This document shows, one piece after another, positions 44,067-57,110 of a DNA stretch of 64,000 bases. How positions within the stretch are numbered: the first letter of the stretch is position 1; each line of letters opens with the position of its first letter. Source of the DNA: Adenophora triphylla var. japonica (Eukaryota; Streptophyta; Magnoliopsida; Asterales; Campanulaceae). Below the pieces are notes generated by a model. It ran no database searches, was not told the DNA's origin, and saw only the letters and a list, made by a program, of their open reading frames with translations. The stretch is taken from NCBI GenBank assembly GCA_022495995.1, contig JAFEMH010000990.1:124001-188000 (forward strand), in the 5' to 3' direction. The translations under genes and the position numbers were made by a program.

Positions 44067-45149
44067 AGTGAAGAAAAGGAGATGGAACCTCGACGTAGCA
44101 AAAGAGCTAGGGTAGAAAAATCATATGGCCCGAATTTTCTTACCCACATGTTAGAAAGTGAGCCACAAAGTTATAAACAAGCCGTGAGCTCTTTCGAATG
44201 ACCTTTGTGGAAAGAGGTCATTAAGAGTGAAATTGATTCCATTTTGCAAAATCACACTTGGGTAGATCTTCATTCGGGAAGTAAACAACTAGGATATAGG
44301 TGGATTATCAAAAGAAAAAGGAAGGCAGATGAAACAATTAATAAGTATAAGGTTAGACTGGTAATTAAAGGTTACAAAGAAAAGGAAGGCCTAGATTACT
44401 TTGACACATATTCTCCTGCTACGAGAATAACGTCTATTAGGATTGTACTTGCAATTGCAGCATTGCGAAATCTTTAAGTACATCAAATGGATATAAAAAC
44501 TGTCTTTCTAAATGGAGATTTAGAAGAGGAGATTTACATGTAACAACCAAAGGGCTTTTCTGCTCTAGTGCAAGAAAATAAAGTGTGCAAGTTAGCGAAC
44601 TCATTGTATGACCTCAAATAAGCACCAAAACAATAGCATCAAAAGTTTGATCAAGCAATGATTAAAAGTGGATTTAAAATCAATGAATGTGACAAATGTG
44701 TCTATATCTAAAACACGAAAAATGGCTATGTCATTTTGTGTATTTATGTATACGACATGCTTATCATAGAAAGCTGATAAAATGATTAAATCCACAAAGA
44801 ATATGTTGAGCTTGAAGTTTGACATGAAAGATATGGGTTTAGCGGATGTGATCCTTGGAGTGAAAAATTCTAGAATATCTGATGGACTTGTGTTGAGTCA
44901 ATCACATTATTTGTATAAAATTCTAGAAGAAATTTGACAAGGATAACAATAGAACCGTGAATACTACAATTGACACAAACCTGCATTTAACAAAGAATAG
45001 AGGCGAACTTGTTTCGCAATTAGAGTATTCGAGGGTCATTGGAAGTTTAATGTACTTAATGAGTTGTACAAGGCCAGATATTGCTTATGTTGTGAGCAAA
45101 CTGCAAGTAATCCTGGGACGGACCATTGAAAGGGTATTGTGAGAATACT
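44067..45149 (+). pseudogene. Copia reverse transcriptase, broken
   Basis: Includes LQNHTWVDLHSGSKQLGYRW, YKVRLVIKGYKEKEGLDYFD, VHQMDIKTVFLNGDLEEEIY (first catalytic Asp present as MDIKTVFLNG), SLYDLK and CIYVYDMLI in place of the YVDDML box, where the first of the two catalytic aspartates has become Tyr. Several stops are present (after ALRNL, EEIYM, SLYDLK). The frame is cut at 45149 by the Gypsy-type insertion and resumes at 53687. Confidence 0.88.
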
Positions 45150-47876
45150 TGTAACGACCCCAACCCTAGGCATTAATTTTTAATATTTTATTATATGCTT
45201 CTAATATTTATGTTAACTTATGTGTTCGATTATGTCTTTAAAATTCTTAATTTAAGATAATTTGGGTGAGAAGTAAAATTAGAATCTTTTATGAATTTAT
45301 TAGACATTAAATAAGAACCTTGAAGAAATAATAAAAATGAAAATATGATAAATAGTGCAACGAGGTTAATTGAGTAGGATGAATTACTTGAGTAAAGGTT
45401 AGTTAAATTTAAAATGAAAGCCTTAGTTAAATTTTGTGGGAGGGGGGCCAATAAGTCTTACTCCTTCCTAGGCTTGCCATGTGCCCTCCCCCATACTCCC
45501 TCCATAACCGCCCCCCCCCCTCTCCATCATCCTCCTCACTCTCCTTCCTCCTCCTTCATTTTCTTCATACTTTCTCTTCATTCTAAAGCCATGGAAGCCC
45601 TCTCCAAGCTACACCTCTTTCCAAGTCCTTAGAGAGTGGAGTTCTCATCCATTTCCTAATCCGGGAGTACTTTTGTGATCAAGGCTTCTAGGGGAGTTTA
45701 TCAAGCTCAAGAAATCCTTAATCCATCTCCTATTCCAAAGTGAGTTGTTATGACCTCCTTTCATTTATGTGCTCATGAACTATCTATTGTTGTTCTTGGT
45801 GCTGTGATTGTTGTTATATGTTTTGGAAATCTTCTTGGAGTTAGAAAATGGATTAATGACTTAAAAAGATGTTGTGGTTCATGGGAGTTGATTTAGATTT
45901 AAGGGAATGGGTGGAATTTGTAGTGATAATCCATCTAGGGTTACTTGGGTTTGGGTTTACATGTTTATATGGGACTTGGTAAGATTGAAGTATTCTTTGG
46001 TGCTCTTGACTTAAGCTTAGTTAGAAGAATGGAAACCTAGGCTTCAAAGGGGTAAAAATGCGGAAATGGGCTGCTTTGGAGGCTTGGGCGGTCGCCCGTA
46101 CGGGCTTGGGCGGCCGCCCATCATGGCGAGGAATTCACTTTGGCCTTAAAACTCACTTGGGCGGTCGCCCAAGTAGTGAGGGCGGTCGCCCGTAGTGGCG
46201 TAAACCATAATTACCTTTGAAGTCCACTTGGGCGGTCGCCCAGTGGTTAGGCGGTCGCCCATACCCCTGAACCAAACTTTTTCAAATTAAATAAGAATTG
46301 TTTAGTAAGTTGTTTGACCTCTTATAAATGGTGACTCCCACCCAATATAAATTAGTAGAACCTAATCAACCCGGATACGAATTGATCCTCTTTAACCTGA
46401 GTTAGAGTAGGATACTTTGGCTTGGCCATGACGTCTTATTTGGTCGAAATGGAATTGTGGGAGTAGTTAAATATTGTTCGGAAAGTGGTCCAAACTTGGG
46501 AAGTAGGTCTTGCACTTTCATTAAGATTATTCAAGGTTAAGTAATGACTTCGTAGGTTTGGTTTATGGTACTTGGTGACTTTACTTGTTCCCTATCCTTG
46601 GTGATTAGTTAGAAATAGCGTAGAAACCATAAGTTTCACTATTTCGTTAATGGAAGATGAGCATGTATCGCCTTGTGGCATTATTATCCCAATTTGTGGA
46701 ATTATTGAATTTGGTGTATACCTTAATATCCTAAGTATGGATTATTTGGCAAGTTGTTGTGTTGTATCCCGGTGTGGATTAATTGGTACATGATTGTATT
46801 GTATCCCGGTGTGGATTATGTGGTTATATTGTTACCTTAATTGAGTTCATATGCATTGATGATATTACGCATTGTGTATTACATGAATTGTTGCACTATG
46901 GTACTGTTTAGCATGAGTATACATTACCATGTTGTTATATTATTATCCCTTTTTGTGGATTACTTCAAGTGTCTATTATGTGCTTGAACGTGTGTACATT
47001 CAGGGGGTATAATGAAATTCAATCAATTACTAATTTGTTCTATAAATGATTGAAGGTTCATTATACTCGTGACCTTTTACCCCTCTCGTGGCCACGAGAG
47101 GGGCGTGCAAGCTTCGTATTGACCCCAAAAGGCTTTACATACCTGGCGCGATTGGCGATTAGGGGGAATGCTTACGTATTAAGCCTAAAGCTTTACGATT
47201 AGCGATATTATTTTGGATACTCTATTATAGGTATCTTTTCTTATATGGATCTCAGGGTATGAAGTCCTATAAGAGGTGAATGTGCTGGAGGCAATTCACC
47301 AAAGAGTGGAGTTTTACTCCCACGTTGTACGACTTATTGTTCAGACGGGAAAGGTAAAATGAGGTAACGTAAGGTGTTTACCGCTTTCATAATGTGTTAT
47401 GTGCTACCATGCTATGTGTTGCACTTTGCTTGGCATCTTGCTGCATTCATAATAGCTCATTGAGATTTATTCTCACCCCTCTCCCTTTACTGTTTTAGAT
47501 CCCGAGACAGGTGGACCGAACCAGTGAGGCCGGGAATATCATTGTGGACTTTTGCTTTTGGGGCTTGACAAGTTAAGTATAGGAGTGGGTTGTTAGGAGT
47601 ATTGGTTAAGTATTCCTCTTTATAATTTGTATGGAAAACCCTTTTGTTAAACAAATGTTAATTAAGGTTTCCAATGTAATTGATCAGATTACGGTTTATT
47701 AAAGTTGTGGTTGGATTTCCTCTAGGTAGAGATATTACCAATTGATTTTTATTTGGAAGTTTGAAAAGTGGTTTTCTTTTAAAGGCGTATAAATGTTTTA
47801 AAAAGGAAGATGGTTTTTCTTAGATTGAGCCTCTCCAACTTGGGACACGCGTTAGGTTCGGGTTGGGGTGCTCACG
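45150..47876 (+). repeat. 5' LTR of the Gypsy-type element
   Basis: Contains six GGCGGNCGCC units at 46087, 46109, 46160, 46181, 46231 and 46250, and short tandem-like segments (GTATCCCGGTGTGGATTA) near 46765-46820. Terminal CA is CG here (47875-47876). Confidence 0.92.
46087..46259. repeat. Six GGCGGNCGCC quasi-palindromes in the Gypsy 5' LTR
   Basis: N is T in five and C in one. Several extend to CTTGGGCGGTCGCCCAAG, an 18-bp near-perfect palindrome. Equivalent units in the 3' LTR start at 51897, 51919, 51969, 51990, 52040 and 52061. Confidence 0.92.
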
Positions 47877-47878
47877 GA

Positions 47879-47891
47879 TTGGTATCGAGCT
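47879..47891 (+). promoter_or_regulatory. Primer binding site of the Gypsy-type element
   Basis: TTGGTATCGAGC begins two bases after the LTR and resembles the tRNA-Met site TGGTATCAGAGC with changes. Confidence 0.7.
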
Positions 47892-48164
47892 TAGTTTAGA
47901 GGTCAAGGGTAGATGTCTAAACTAAGGGGGAATGTGTGGAAATTGACGCCGAGTGTTTAATGCGGAGTTCGTTCTAATGGCCGGAAGCAAGGATGATCGG
48001 CGGAAGGTTCTAGAAATTGAAGGAGATATGGGTATAGGTGGAATTCGTAATGAAGAAGTGATGAAATTATTCAGAAGTTTGTAAATAATATGGAGACTAG
48101 AGGATCGGTTCCGAATCAACCCGAGGGATGCCAAAGTGATGGATTAGAAAGATTTGTGAAGATG

Positions 48165-49130
48165 AACCCACCGAGCTTTAACGGAGATCCGAATCCGTTT
48201 AAGGCGGAAAAATGGTTAGCGAAATGAATAGGATTTTCGAGGTTATAGAAAGTCCCAACAAAGAGAAAGTTAGGTATGCCGTTTTCAAACTTGAAGGTCC
48301 AAATTGATCGGTGGTGGCGTAATTTGAAGAGAAGTTGGGAGCGGGGATCATACGCCCCAGATTTGGGATAATTTCACTCGGCGGTTCGAGGATTATTTCA
48401 TTTTAATGGTTACAAGGGATAAGAAGGAGATTGAATTATTAGGGCTAAAACAAGGGGACATGACGGTGAATCGGTATTCGATCCTGGTTTGAGGAATTAG
48501 CCGGGTGTTGCCCTCATTTGGTATCGCATGAAGCGAAAAGGGTTCGAAGTTTGTAACGAGGTTTGAGGAGTGAGCTTAGGAAGAAATTATGGATTAATAA
48601 TTTCACCGATTTTCGAACGATCATAGATAGAGCATATAAGGTCGAAAAGGACATTGGGGAAAATAGTGGAAAATCGGAAGATGGGATTGGAAACAAGCCA
48701 AAGTATATAAGACAAGGATCCAAAATCATTAGAAATCGGCCCAAGGGCTTTAACTTCAGGGAGTGTGAGAGAGGGACTTATGGTGGCTTCTTCGTCTAGG
48801 CCAATACCCAAACAGTATGGGATGATTTGTGAATTTTGCAAGAAGGTTGGACATACCGAAGATCGGTGTTGGAGTAAGCAAGGCAAGTGTTTAAATTGTG
48901 GAGCATTGGGACACTTTAAGAGGAATTGCCCAAGGATGCCGTGGGGACGAGCTTCAAGCAGCGGTCAGCTGGGTGGACGACAAAGAGGTAGTACCAAGAG
49001 AGATAACAAAGGGGAACCGAAAGAGAAGGTCTTTGGTCGAGTATGCGTTTCGGGTTCAGGAGAGATAGATCCCTCAGAGGTCACTAGAGGTATATTCCCT
49101 GTCTCAAAAGTTAGGGGTCATATTTTATAG
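48165..49130 (+). pseudogene. Gypsy-type gag with two CCHC zinc knuckles, frameshifted
   Basis: Frames together give NPPSFNGDPNPFKAEKW (capsid start), LRSELRKKLWINNFTDFRTI, AYKVEKDIGENSGKSED, and in a further frame CEFCKKVGHTEDRC and CLNCGALGHFKRNC (48828-48929), two C-X2-C-X4-H-X4-C knuckles. Multiple stops (around 48220, 48300, 48480) and at least two frameshifts show it is dead. Spacing and the NPPSFNGDPNPxxAExW start are typical of plant Ty3/Gypsy gag. Confidence 0.88.
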
Positions 49131-50963
49131 ATCCTGTTGCATATCATTTATGTTTGGCATCACATTTTGATTATATGTGACATACATTGTTGAGAATTTA
49201 TTTTATCGTTAGAGGATTCTGCTCTTATGAGAGAATACCTCGAACCTTCTTTGGTTTACCACGATGATGATGTGGTTATGGCTGAGCATGTATTGCCGGT
49301 TGAATTGGTATAATTATTAAATTATGATTTTGAGATATACTCGACCTGGAGGGTTAAGTAGTTGTTGTATAATGATAGACTATCATAATAAGTGAGTCTC
49401 CTTTTTCCATGACTAGATTGCTTATATTGGTATTTGATATAGGTAAACCTTAATGTGAAATTCTTGATTATATATGGGTATTTAAGGTGAAAATTTTGCA
49501 TTAAGATGTGAAGGGTAATTAGTATATGTTAGACTTGCATAAGAAGTCTTTTCAAAAATTGTATGTGCTAATTGTGAGTAAATGGTAAATGTGCTCCCGT
49601 CGGTATATTTCATGTGTTGGTTCTGAGTATGATAAGCAAAATTTTAAAACCTTATTTTGATGGCTTTAGGGTAATTCGAATTGATGATCTTGTTGTTAAT
49701 TAAAGTTCCGGAAGGATCATTTGAGAGTCGGGTTAATGATTCCTTGTGAGGAATCCCTGTATGCAAAATTTGGTTAGTATGAGTTGGCTCGAGAGGATTG
49801 CAAATCTTGGGTTCTATAGTCTTAAACTCGGATGTTACCATGGATCCTGTGAGGGTTGAGTCCGTGATCTTTGAGTTGGCAAGTGCTATCGAAGAGATTT
49901 AAGAAATTCTTAAGAATTGTAAAGTCGTTGCTTTGGTTGACTTTAAAGGATGTATAAAAGGTGTAGGATGTAATAAGGATGAATCATATTAATAGAATGG
50001 ATAATAGATTAGTTATAGATCCGGTCCTTACATTACCTGGTGGATGTGAGGACTTTGTGAAATTTTAGGGTGTATTAAAGGAAGATTAGATTATGATATT
50101 ATACGAAATGGGAAAGTGATAACGTATGCTTTGAGGAGTTTAACTTAGATAAGTGAGATTTTCTTATCCTCTACTCAGGAGTAGCTACACTTGTGTTGCG
50201 TTATTTAAGTAGGAACCTTATCTTTTTGAAGCTTCCTTTGAGAGTTGTTACCGATCCTAAGAGTTGGAGGATTAAGTTAGTCGAAAGGAAGAGATTTGAA
50301 GACTACCCAAATTCTTGAGGAATAGGTTATGTTGTGTGACGGATTTCCTTTCCACTTGAGAAGTTTAATTAACCTTAGCGAGTTACGTATAATAGCAGTT
50401 ATTATTTTAGTATTGAGATAAAACCGTTTGAGGCGTGGTTCAGGAAGATATTTCGATCTCCAATTTGTTGGGGTGAAATTAGTAAAGCTAGGCCTAAGGT
50501 AATTTAGCGCCAAAGTTTGTTAATCCATTTGAAGTTTAGAAAATGTTGGTGATTTGACTTATAGACCGACTTGGGGCAGCTTGCAGGGCATTTGAAGTTT
50601 TAAATGAAATATCGTAATGTATTGGGTAACATAAGATGTAATATTTTTTTTTTTTATATATACTTTCTTTGAGGTCGTGAAATTCGGGTTAGTAATGGTG
50701 GTATGGTATTCTCGGAATATTAAGTTGTAATATCACATTATTAATGAAATTTGAATCTTGGAAAGAATCATAGCATTGATGAGACTAATTGGGAATTGAA
50801 GTCTTAGAGTATTTGAGTTGTGAAAATGTATAGTAGAATCTTGCCATTGAGAAATCTAATTAAAAATATTAAGTTAGAATGTGTGAAAGGTAACCTTCGC
50901 TATTTGAACCTTAGGGTAAGTGACAATCAAATTCGGGACGAATTTTCTTTAAGGGGGAGTGAG
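49131..50963 (+). other. Degenerate interior of the Gypsy-type element
   Basis: No open protease, reverse transcriptase, RNase H or integrase. One short stretch near 50110-50160 (VITYALRSL) may be a trace of the RNase H VIAYASRQL motif. The region ends in the polypurine tract at 50951-50963. Confidence 0.6.
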
Positions 50964-53681
50964 TGTAACGACCCCAACCCTAGGCATTAATTTTTAATAT
51001 TTTATTATATGCTTCTAATATTTATGTTAACTTATGTGTTCGATTATGTCTTTAAAATTCTTAATTTAAGATAATTTGGGTGAGAAGTAAAATTAGAATC
51101 TTTTATGAATTTATTAGACATTAAATAAGAACCTTGAAGAAATAATAAAAATGGAAATATGATAAATAGTGCAAGGAGGTTAATTGAGTAGGATGAATTA
51201 CTTGAGTAAAGGTTAGTTAAATTTAAAATGAAAGCCTTAGTTAAATTTTGTGGGAGGGGGGCCAATAAGTCTTACTCCTTCCTAGGCTTGCCATGTGCCC
51301 TCCCCCATACTCCCTCCATAACCGGCCCCCCCTCTCCATCATCCTCCTCACTCTCCTTCCTCCTCCTTCATTTTCTTCATACTTTCTCTTCATTCTAAAG
51401 CCATGGAAGCCCTCTCCAAGCTACACCTCTTTCCAAGTCCTTAGAGAGTGGAGTTCTCATCCATTTCCTAATCCGGGAGTACTTTTGTGATCAAGGCTTC
51501 TAGGGGAGTTTATCAAGCTCAAGAAATCCTTAATCCATCTCCTATTCCAAAGTGAGTTGTTATGACCTCCTTTCATTTATGTGCTCATGAACTATCTATT
51601 GTTGTTCTTGGTGTTGTGATTGTTGTTATATGTTTTGGAAATCTTCTTGGAGTTAGAAAATGGATTAATGACTTAAAAAGATGTTGTGGTTCATGGGAGT
51701 TGATTTAGATTTAAGGGAATGGGTGGAATTTGTAGTGATAATCCATCTAGGGTTACTTGGGTTTGGGTTTACATGTTTATATGGGACTTGGTAAGATTGA
51801 AGTATTCTTTGGTGCTCTTGACTTAAGCTTAGTTAGAAGAATGGAAACCTAGGCTTCAAAGGGGTAAAAATCTGGAAATGGGCTGCTGGAGGCTTGGGCG
51901 GTCGCCCATGGGGGCTTGGGCGGCCGCCCATCATGGCAGGAATTCACTTTGGCCTTAAAACTCACTTGGGCGGTCGCCCAAGTAGTGAGGGCGGTCGCCC
52001 ATAGTGGCAGAAACCATAATTACCTTTGAAGTCCACTTGGGCGGTCGCCCAAGTGGTTAGGGCGGTCGCCCATACCCCTGAACCAAACTTTTTCAAATTA
52101 AATAAGAATTGTTTAGTAAGTTGTTTGACCTCTTATAAATGGTGACTCCCACCCAATATAAATTAGTAGAACCTAATCAACCCGGATACGAATTGATCCT
52201 CTTTAACCTGAGTTAGAGTAGGATACTTTGGCTTGGCCATGACGTCTTATTTGGTCGAAATGGAATTGTGGGAGTAGTTAAATATTGTTCGGAAAGTGGT
52301 TCAAACTTGGGAAGTAGGTCTTGCACTTTCATTAAGATTATTCAAGGTTAAGTAATGACTTCGTAGGTTTGGTTTATGGTACTTGGTGACTTTACTTGTT
52401 CCCCTATCCTTGGTGATTAGTTAGAAATAGCGTAGAAACCATAAGTTTCACTATTTCGTTAATGGAAGATGAGCATGTATCGCCTTGTGGCATTATTATC
52501 CCAATTTGTGGAATTATTGAATTTGGTGTATACCTTAATATCCTAAGTATGGATTATTTGGCAAGTTGTTGTGTTGTATCCGGTGTGGATTAATTGGTAC
52601 ATGATTGTATTGTATCCCTGTGGATTATGTGGTTATATTGTTACCTTAATTGAGTTCATATGCATTGATGATATTACGCATTGTGTATTACATGAATTGT
52701 TGCACTATGGTACGTTTAGCATGAGTATACATTACCATGTTGTTATATTATTATCCCTTTTTGTGGATTACTTCAAGTGTCTATTATGTGCTTGAACGTG
52801 TGTACATTCAGGGGGTATAATGAAATTCAATCAATTACTGATTTGTTCTATAAATGATTGAAGGTTCATTATACATGTGACCTTACCCCTCTCGTGGCCA
52901 CAGAGAGGGCGTGCAAGCTTCGTATTGACCCAAAAGGCTTTACATACCGCTGCGATTGGCGATTAGGGGAATGCTTACGTATTAAGCCTAAAGCTTTACA
53001 GTTAGCGATATTATTTTGGATACTCTATTATAGGTATCTTTTCTTATATGGATCTCTGGGGTATGAGTCCTATAAGAGGTGAATGTGCTGGAGGCAATTC
53101 ACCAAAGAGTGGAGTTTTACTCCCACGTTGTACGACTTATTGTTCAGACGGGAAAGGTAAAATGAGGTAACGTAAGGTGTTTACCGCTTTCATAATGTGT
53201 TATGTGCTACCATGCTATGTGTTGCACTTTGCTTGGCATCTTGCTGCATTCATAATAGCTCATTGAGATTTATTCTCACCCCTCTCCCTTTACTGTTTTA
53301 GATCCCGAGACAGGTGAACCGAACCAGTGAGGCCGGGAATATCATTGTGGACTTTTGCTTTTGGGGCTTGACAAGTTAAGTATAGGAGTGGGTTGTTAGG
53401 AGTATTGGTTAAGTATTCCTCTTTTATAATTTGTATGGAAAACCCTTTTGTTAAACAAATGTTAATTAAGGTTTCCAATGTAATTGATCAGATTACGGTT
53501 TATTAAAGTTGTGGTTGGATTTCCTCTAGGTAGAGATATTACCAATTGATTTTTATTTGGAAGTTTGAAAAGTGGTTTTCTTTTAAAGGCAGATAAATGT
53601 TTTAAAAAGGAAGATGGTTTTTCTTAGATTGAGCCTCTCCAACTTGGGACACGCGTTAGGTTCCGGGTTGGGGTGCTCACA
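50964..53681 (+). repeat. 3' LTR of the Gypsy-type element
   Basis: Nearly identical to the 5' LTR; most differences are one- to three-base indels and isolated substitutions (for example in 51870-51950 and 52870-53060). Ends GGTGCTCACA. Confidence 0.93.
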
Positions 53682-53686
53682 ATACT

Positions 53687-54164
53687 AAGGTACTTAAAAT
53701 ATACTCGTGACTATGAATTACATTATACTAGACATCCAGCTGTAATTGAAGGATATACTGATGCTAACTGAATATCAGATATCAAAGACTCTAGGTCTAC
53801 AAGTGAATATGTGTTCACATTAGTAGGTGCAACTATATCATGAAAATCTTCTAAACAAACTGTTATAGGCATATCCACTATGTAATCAGAGTTTATAGCT
53901 TTGGATAAGTGTGGTGAAGAAGCCGAATGGCTACGCCAATTTCTAGAAGATATTCCAAAATGGACGAAGCCTGTGCCAGCAATTTATATCCATTGTGATA
54001 GCCAATCTGCAATTGGTAGGGCACAAAGAAACATGTACAATGGTAAGTCTAGACATATATATCGTAGACATAATACCATAAGACAACTACTCTCAACTGG
54101 TACTATATCTATTGACTATGTGAAGTCAAAAGATAGCTTAGCGGATCCTTTACCAAAGGGTTAA
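53687..54164 (+). pseudogene. Copia RNase H, continuation after the Gypsy insertion
   Basis: Continues the Copia pol: [98 protein letters not shown] and DSLADPLPKG. Three stops lie in the first third (one where a Trp is expected after DAN, one after ATIS, one before SEFIA). Catalytic residues D (GYTDAN), E (SEFIA) and D (CDSQSA) are visible. Confidence 0.88.
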
Positions 54165-54773
54165 CCAAAGAGGTAGTTGAAAGATTGACATTGGGAATGT
54201 GATTAAGCCTCTTGAGAAGTTAAACACAGTGGAAAATTCAACCTAGTTGACTGGAGATCCCAAGATCTAGGTTTTCAAAGGGACAACCTAACTGTTAAAA
54301 GACTTGTAGTGTCAATGTGGGGGAACCAACCTCAATCTCATTCCTCAAGTGATATCCCGAAAGGAAAGGTTAAGCTTATAGCTTTTAATGATTCTTACAC
54401 TTCGGAATTGCCGAGTGGGGTAATACGAGTTACTTATAAGAATCAACTACGTGAGAGAAAAGTTTGGCCGCTTTGAGGAGAATTGCGTAAGGCTCAATTC
54501 TTATACCCTCTCACATAACCAGACATTATGTTCAGGACAGTGAATGAACATAACTATGAGAATTGAAGTGTGTCAGGGAGATAACTGTGTAAAGTATATG
54601 ACTGGCTACACAAAAAGCTGAACAGTTCAAGTAGATCGCATCTACTGATTAGCGAGTAGAGTAAATATATTATACAACGGAAGGTTCAAAGGCCAAACTC
54701 CTACCTATCCTATGAAGGTGTCAACTGCTGGACTTTATCACCATTTCCTCATCATTTTCTTCGTGTGGGGGAT
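54165..54773 (+). other. Copia 3' untranslated region with polypurine tract
   Basis: Non-coding between the pol stop and the 3' LTR. GTGTGGGGGAT (54763-54773) abuts the LTR; the same tract precedes the LTR at 31360, so the two Copia elements are related. Confidence 0.75.
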
Positions 54774-55772
54774 TGTTGGATAATATAAGTGGGTGTAAAA
54801 GAAATTTGAGAATTTTTTCTAAATGAGTTATTTGTTAAATGACCAAATTGAATGTGAGTTTGTGTTCTACTCCATGAGAACATTGAAATCAAATAATTAT
54901 TTGTCCAAAATGGTTAATGGATAAATGATATATTAAGACTTAAAGTTAGTGGGTTGAAAGTGGAAAAATGTGGTTATCCCACATGGAATGGGAATGTAAA
55001 ATCTACCAACTTTAAATACTCCTACACTTTAATAAGGGGTATGAATGTGTGGCATAGAGGCTCTTTCTCGCCCACAGGTGCGCAGTGGAGGTGCAAATCA
55101 TGGACCGAAATGGGTTTCGAGCAAACGAACTCATGTGCATGTGCATCCTGCGGACACGAATGTGGCTCTAAATTGGCCTACTCGCGCTATCCCACCTTTT
55201 GCTATTTTTATTTGTGAATCAGAAATAAATTCCGATGATCAGATTGCAGATTGTAACTGACTAACACTTAATATCATATTTGATTCGTTTGTAACAGTTG
55301 AATCAGGATTAATACGAAATTAAATTTGTGTTAATTTCTTGATTAATTCTGACTGTTCATTTTTGGGCAATTTTATTTATAAGATAGAGATCACAAACCA
55401 TTTTGAAGACACCAGAAAATTTTCCAACAGTCTCCCCTCTCTCTAGTTGCATTATGTAGCATCTTTTCTTTGGCCTCCTTGCATTTCTGTATTTTGGTGA
55501 TACTGTCCAGGCACACTACCAATTCGCCGGAAACTTTAGGTGCAAAGTGCCCCTGGTACGCACGTTCTATCATGGGAGACTCGGGTACAAGACAGCCTCA
55601 AGCACTATCGGTGAGGAGACGAATAAGTTTCAAGAAGACTGATTAATCAGGGCTCGGCTCGTGAAAAACAAATTCTGTTACTGCCGATTTGTTTTCTTAC
55701 AGTTTATTATTCTATAATTATATTTTCAATTTATGTAATTATTTTCCTTTTGTTATTGTAATTTTGCTAACA
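54774..55772 (+). repeat. 3' LTR of the split Copia element
   Basis: TGTTGGATAATATAAG...TTTTGCTAACA; followed by the A-run that contains the AAAAA duplication. Confidence 0.93.
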
Positions 55773-57110
55773 AAAAAAGGACCATGTGGGCACTTGTGAA
55801 ATGAGTTCACATGTCTTTTATATAAAAAAAAATCTCTTAATTATTTGGGTTAGTAAAATGTGACAAACTTAATCTCTCTGAGATTACATGTCTAATATCA
55901 CGACACCTCATCTTCTCTCTCCATTCACTTAATCATTCAACTACTTTCTCAACTACACCCCCCACAATAAGCTAGTTTTGTTTAAAATTCAACTCCTCCC
56001 AACTCATCATTATATACCCTACCACTTTTTATTTTATTTACAATATTTAATTTTATAATTAAAAAATAATAAAAATAATAATAATTTATTATTAAAAAAT
56101 AAATTATTAATCTTTTTATTTATAAATTCGAGATTTTTTTTAATTTTTTTAATTCACACTTAATTAATTTTTTTGAGAGAAAAGAGAGGTTTTTTTTTGT
56201 GTACAAATAAAAAGAAAGCTATATCATTTTATAGAGAAAAAAATTTCCAAAATTTTTGCAAAAAAAAAAATAAAAAAATTAGGTAAAATAATTGAGCTCG
56301 AAAATCTGAGGTTAAGATAAAATCAAAAAATATGGGGAACCAATCAATGCTCGCCAAGTGTCAATTGCAGAAAAAAAAAAAAAAAAGCAAAATGCGGGTC
56401 CCCCATTTTTTTCTTCAACCAGGTTGAAAACATTCAACCCCTCCCCTTCAACCACCCCCTCTCAACCCCTTATTGCCCCCTCTCAACTAGTTGACTCCCC
56501 ATTCAACCCCCCTCTCAATCCCTTATTAGACATGGCCTTACGTTAAAAACAATTTCATTAACAAAATAAGGACTTTTCAAATATTAAGTATTACCATGAT
56601 GGAAATCATTTATTTCCATGATGGAAATCATTTATTTCTTCTTTAAGGGAGGACATTTCAAAATGACTAAAAGTTGAGCAACTGTTTTTTTTTTTTTCCT
56701 TTTGGCCAAAATTTATCTAACCCCAGTTTCAAGATTAAGCCACAAATGATTAACAGAGTTGCCAAATCCCTAGAATGCCCTCCAACTAGGGGGTCAATAG
56801 GCATTAATGGGTATTATTCATTTACAATAATATACTCTTTTTTTATGAAACATACAATAATATACTTTAAAATATTGTACAATAGTATATTAATTTGAAA
56901 TGTTATACAATAGTAGCATCTATCTCATGGATAAAAAAATTACCACCCTATCTCCGACACGGGGTTCTAAATCCTCTTTGAACTGAAATTATAAACCTTT
57001 TTAAATGATGTAAAAGCGAATTGATTACCCTTATAAACAAAATCAAACCCAGCTTAATTCTGTGGACTTTTACCATAATGTTTGGCGGCTTTCTCGGTCT
57101 TAAAGATTTT
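55773..57110. other. Intergenic; probable upstream region of the BAG gene
   Basis: AT-rich, with A-runs near 56250-56390, a cluster of CTCAACCCC / TTCAACC words at 56415-56525, and a doubled TTTCCATGATGGAAATCATT segment at 56590-56640. No coding region recognised. Confidence 0.5.

Larger units (their letters stand above)
45150..53681 (+). mobile_element. Gypsy-type LTR retrotransposon lacking recognisable pol, 2.7-kb LTRs
   Basis: LTRs 45150-47876 (2727 bp) and 50964-53681 (2718 bp), nearly identical, TGTAACGACCCC...GGTGCTCAC(A/G). They are flanked by the exact duplication ATACT (45145-45149, 53682-53686) in the host Copia element. Primer site TTGGTATCGAGC follows the 5' LTR; AAGGGGGAGTGAG precedes the 3' LTR. 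Interior only 3.1 kb: a broken gag with two zinc knuckles and then degenerate sequence. Confidence 0.93.
40606..55772 (+). mobile_element. Copia LTR retrotransposon split by a Gypsy-type element
   Basis: LTRs 40606-41592 (987 bp) and 54774-55772 (999 bp), TGTTGGA...GCTAACA, flanked by AAAAA on both sides (a weak signature in this AT-rich context). GTGTGGGGGAT before the 3' LTR is the polypurine tract. Order gag, protease, integrase, reverse transcriptase, RNase H is Copia-type. All domains are recognisable but carry stops and frameshifts. A Gypsy-type element interrupts it at the RT/RNase H junction. Confidence 0.93.

Noticed and set aside
47922..48134. Minus-strand frame opposite the start of the Gypsy interior
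   Set aside because: Antisense to the gag leader; no recognised product.
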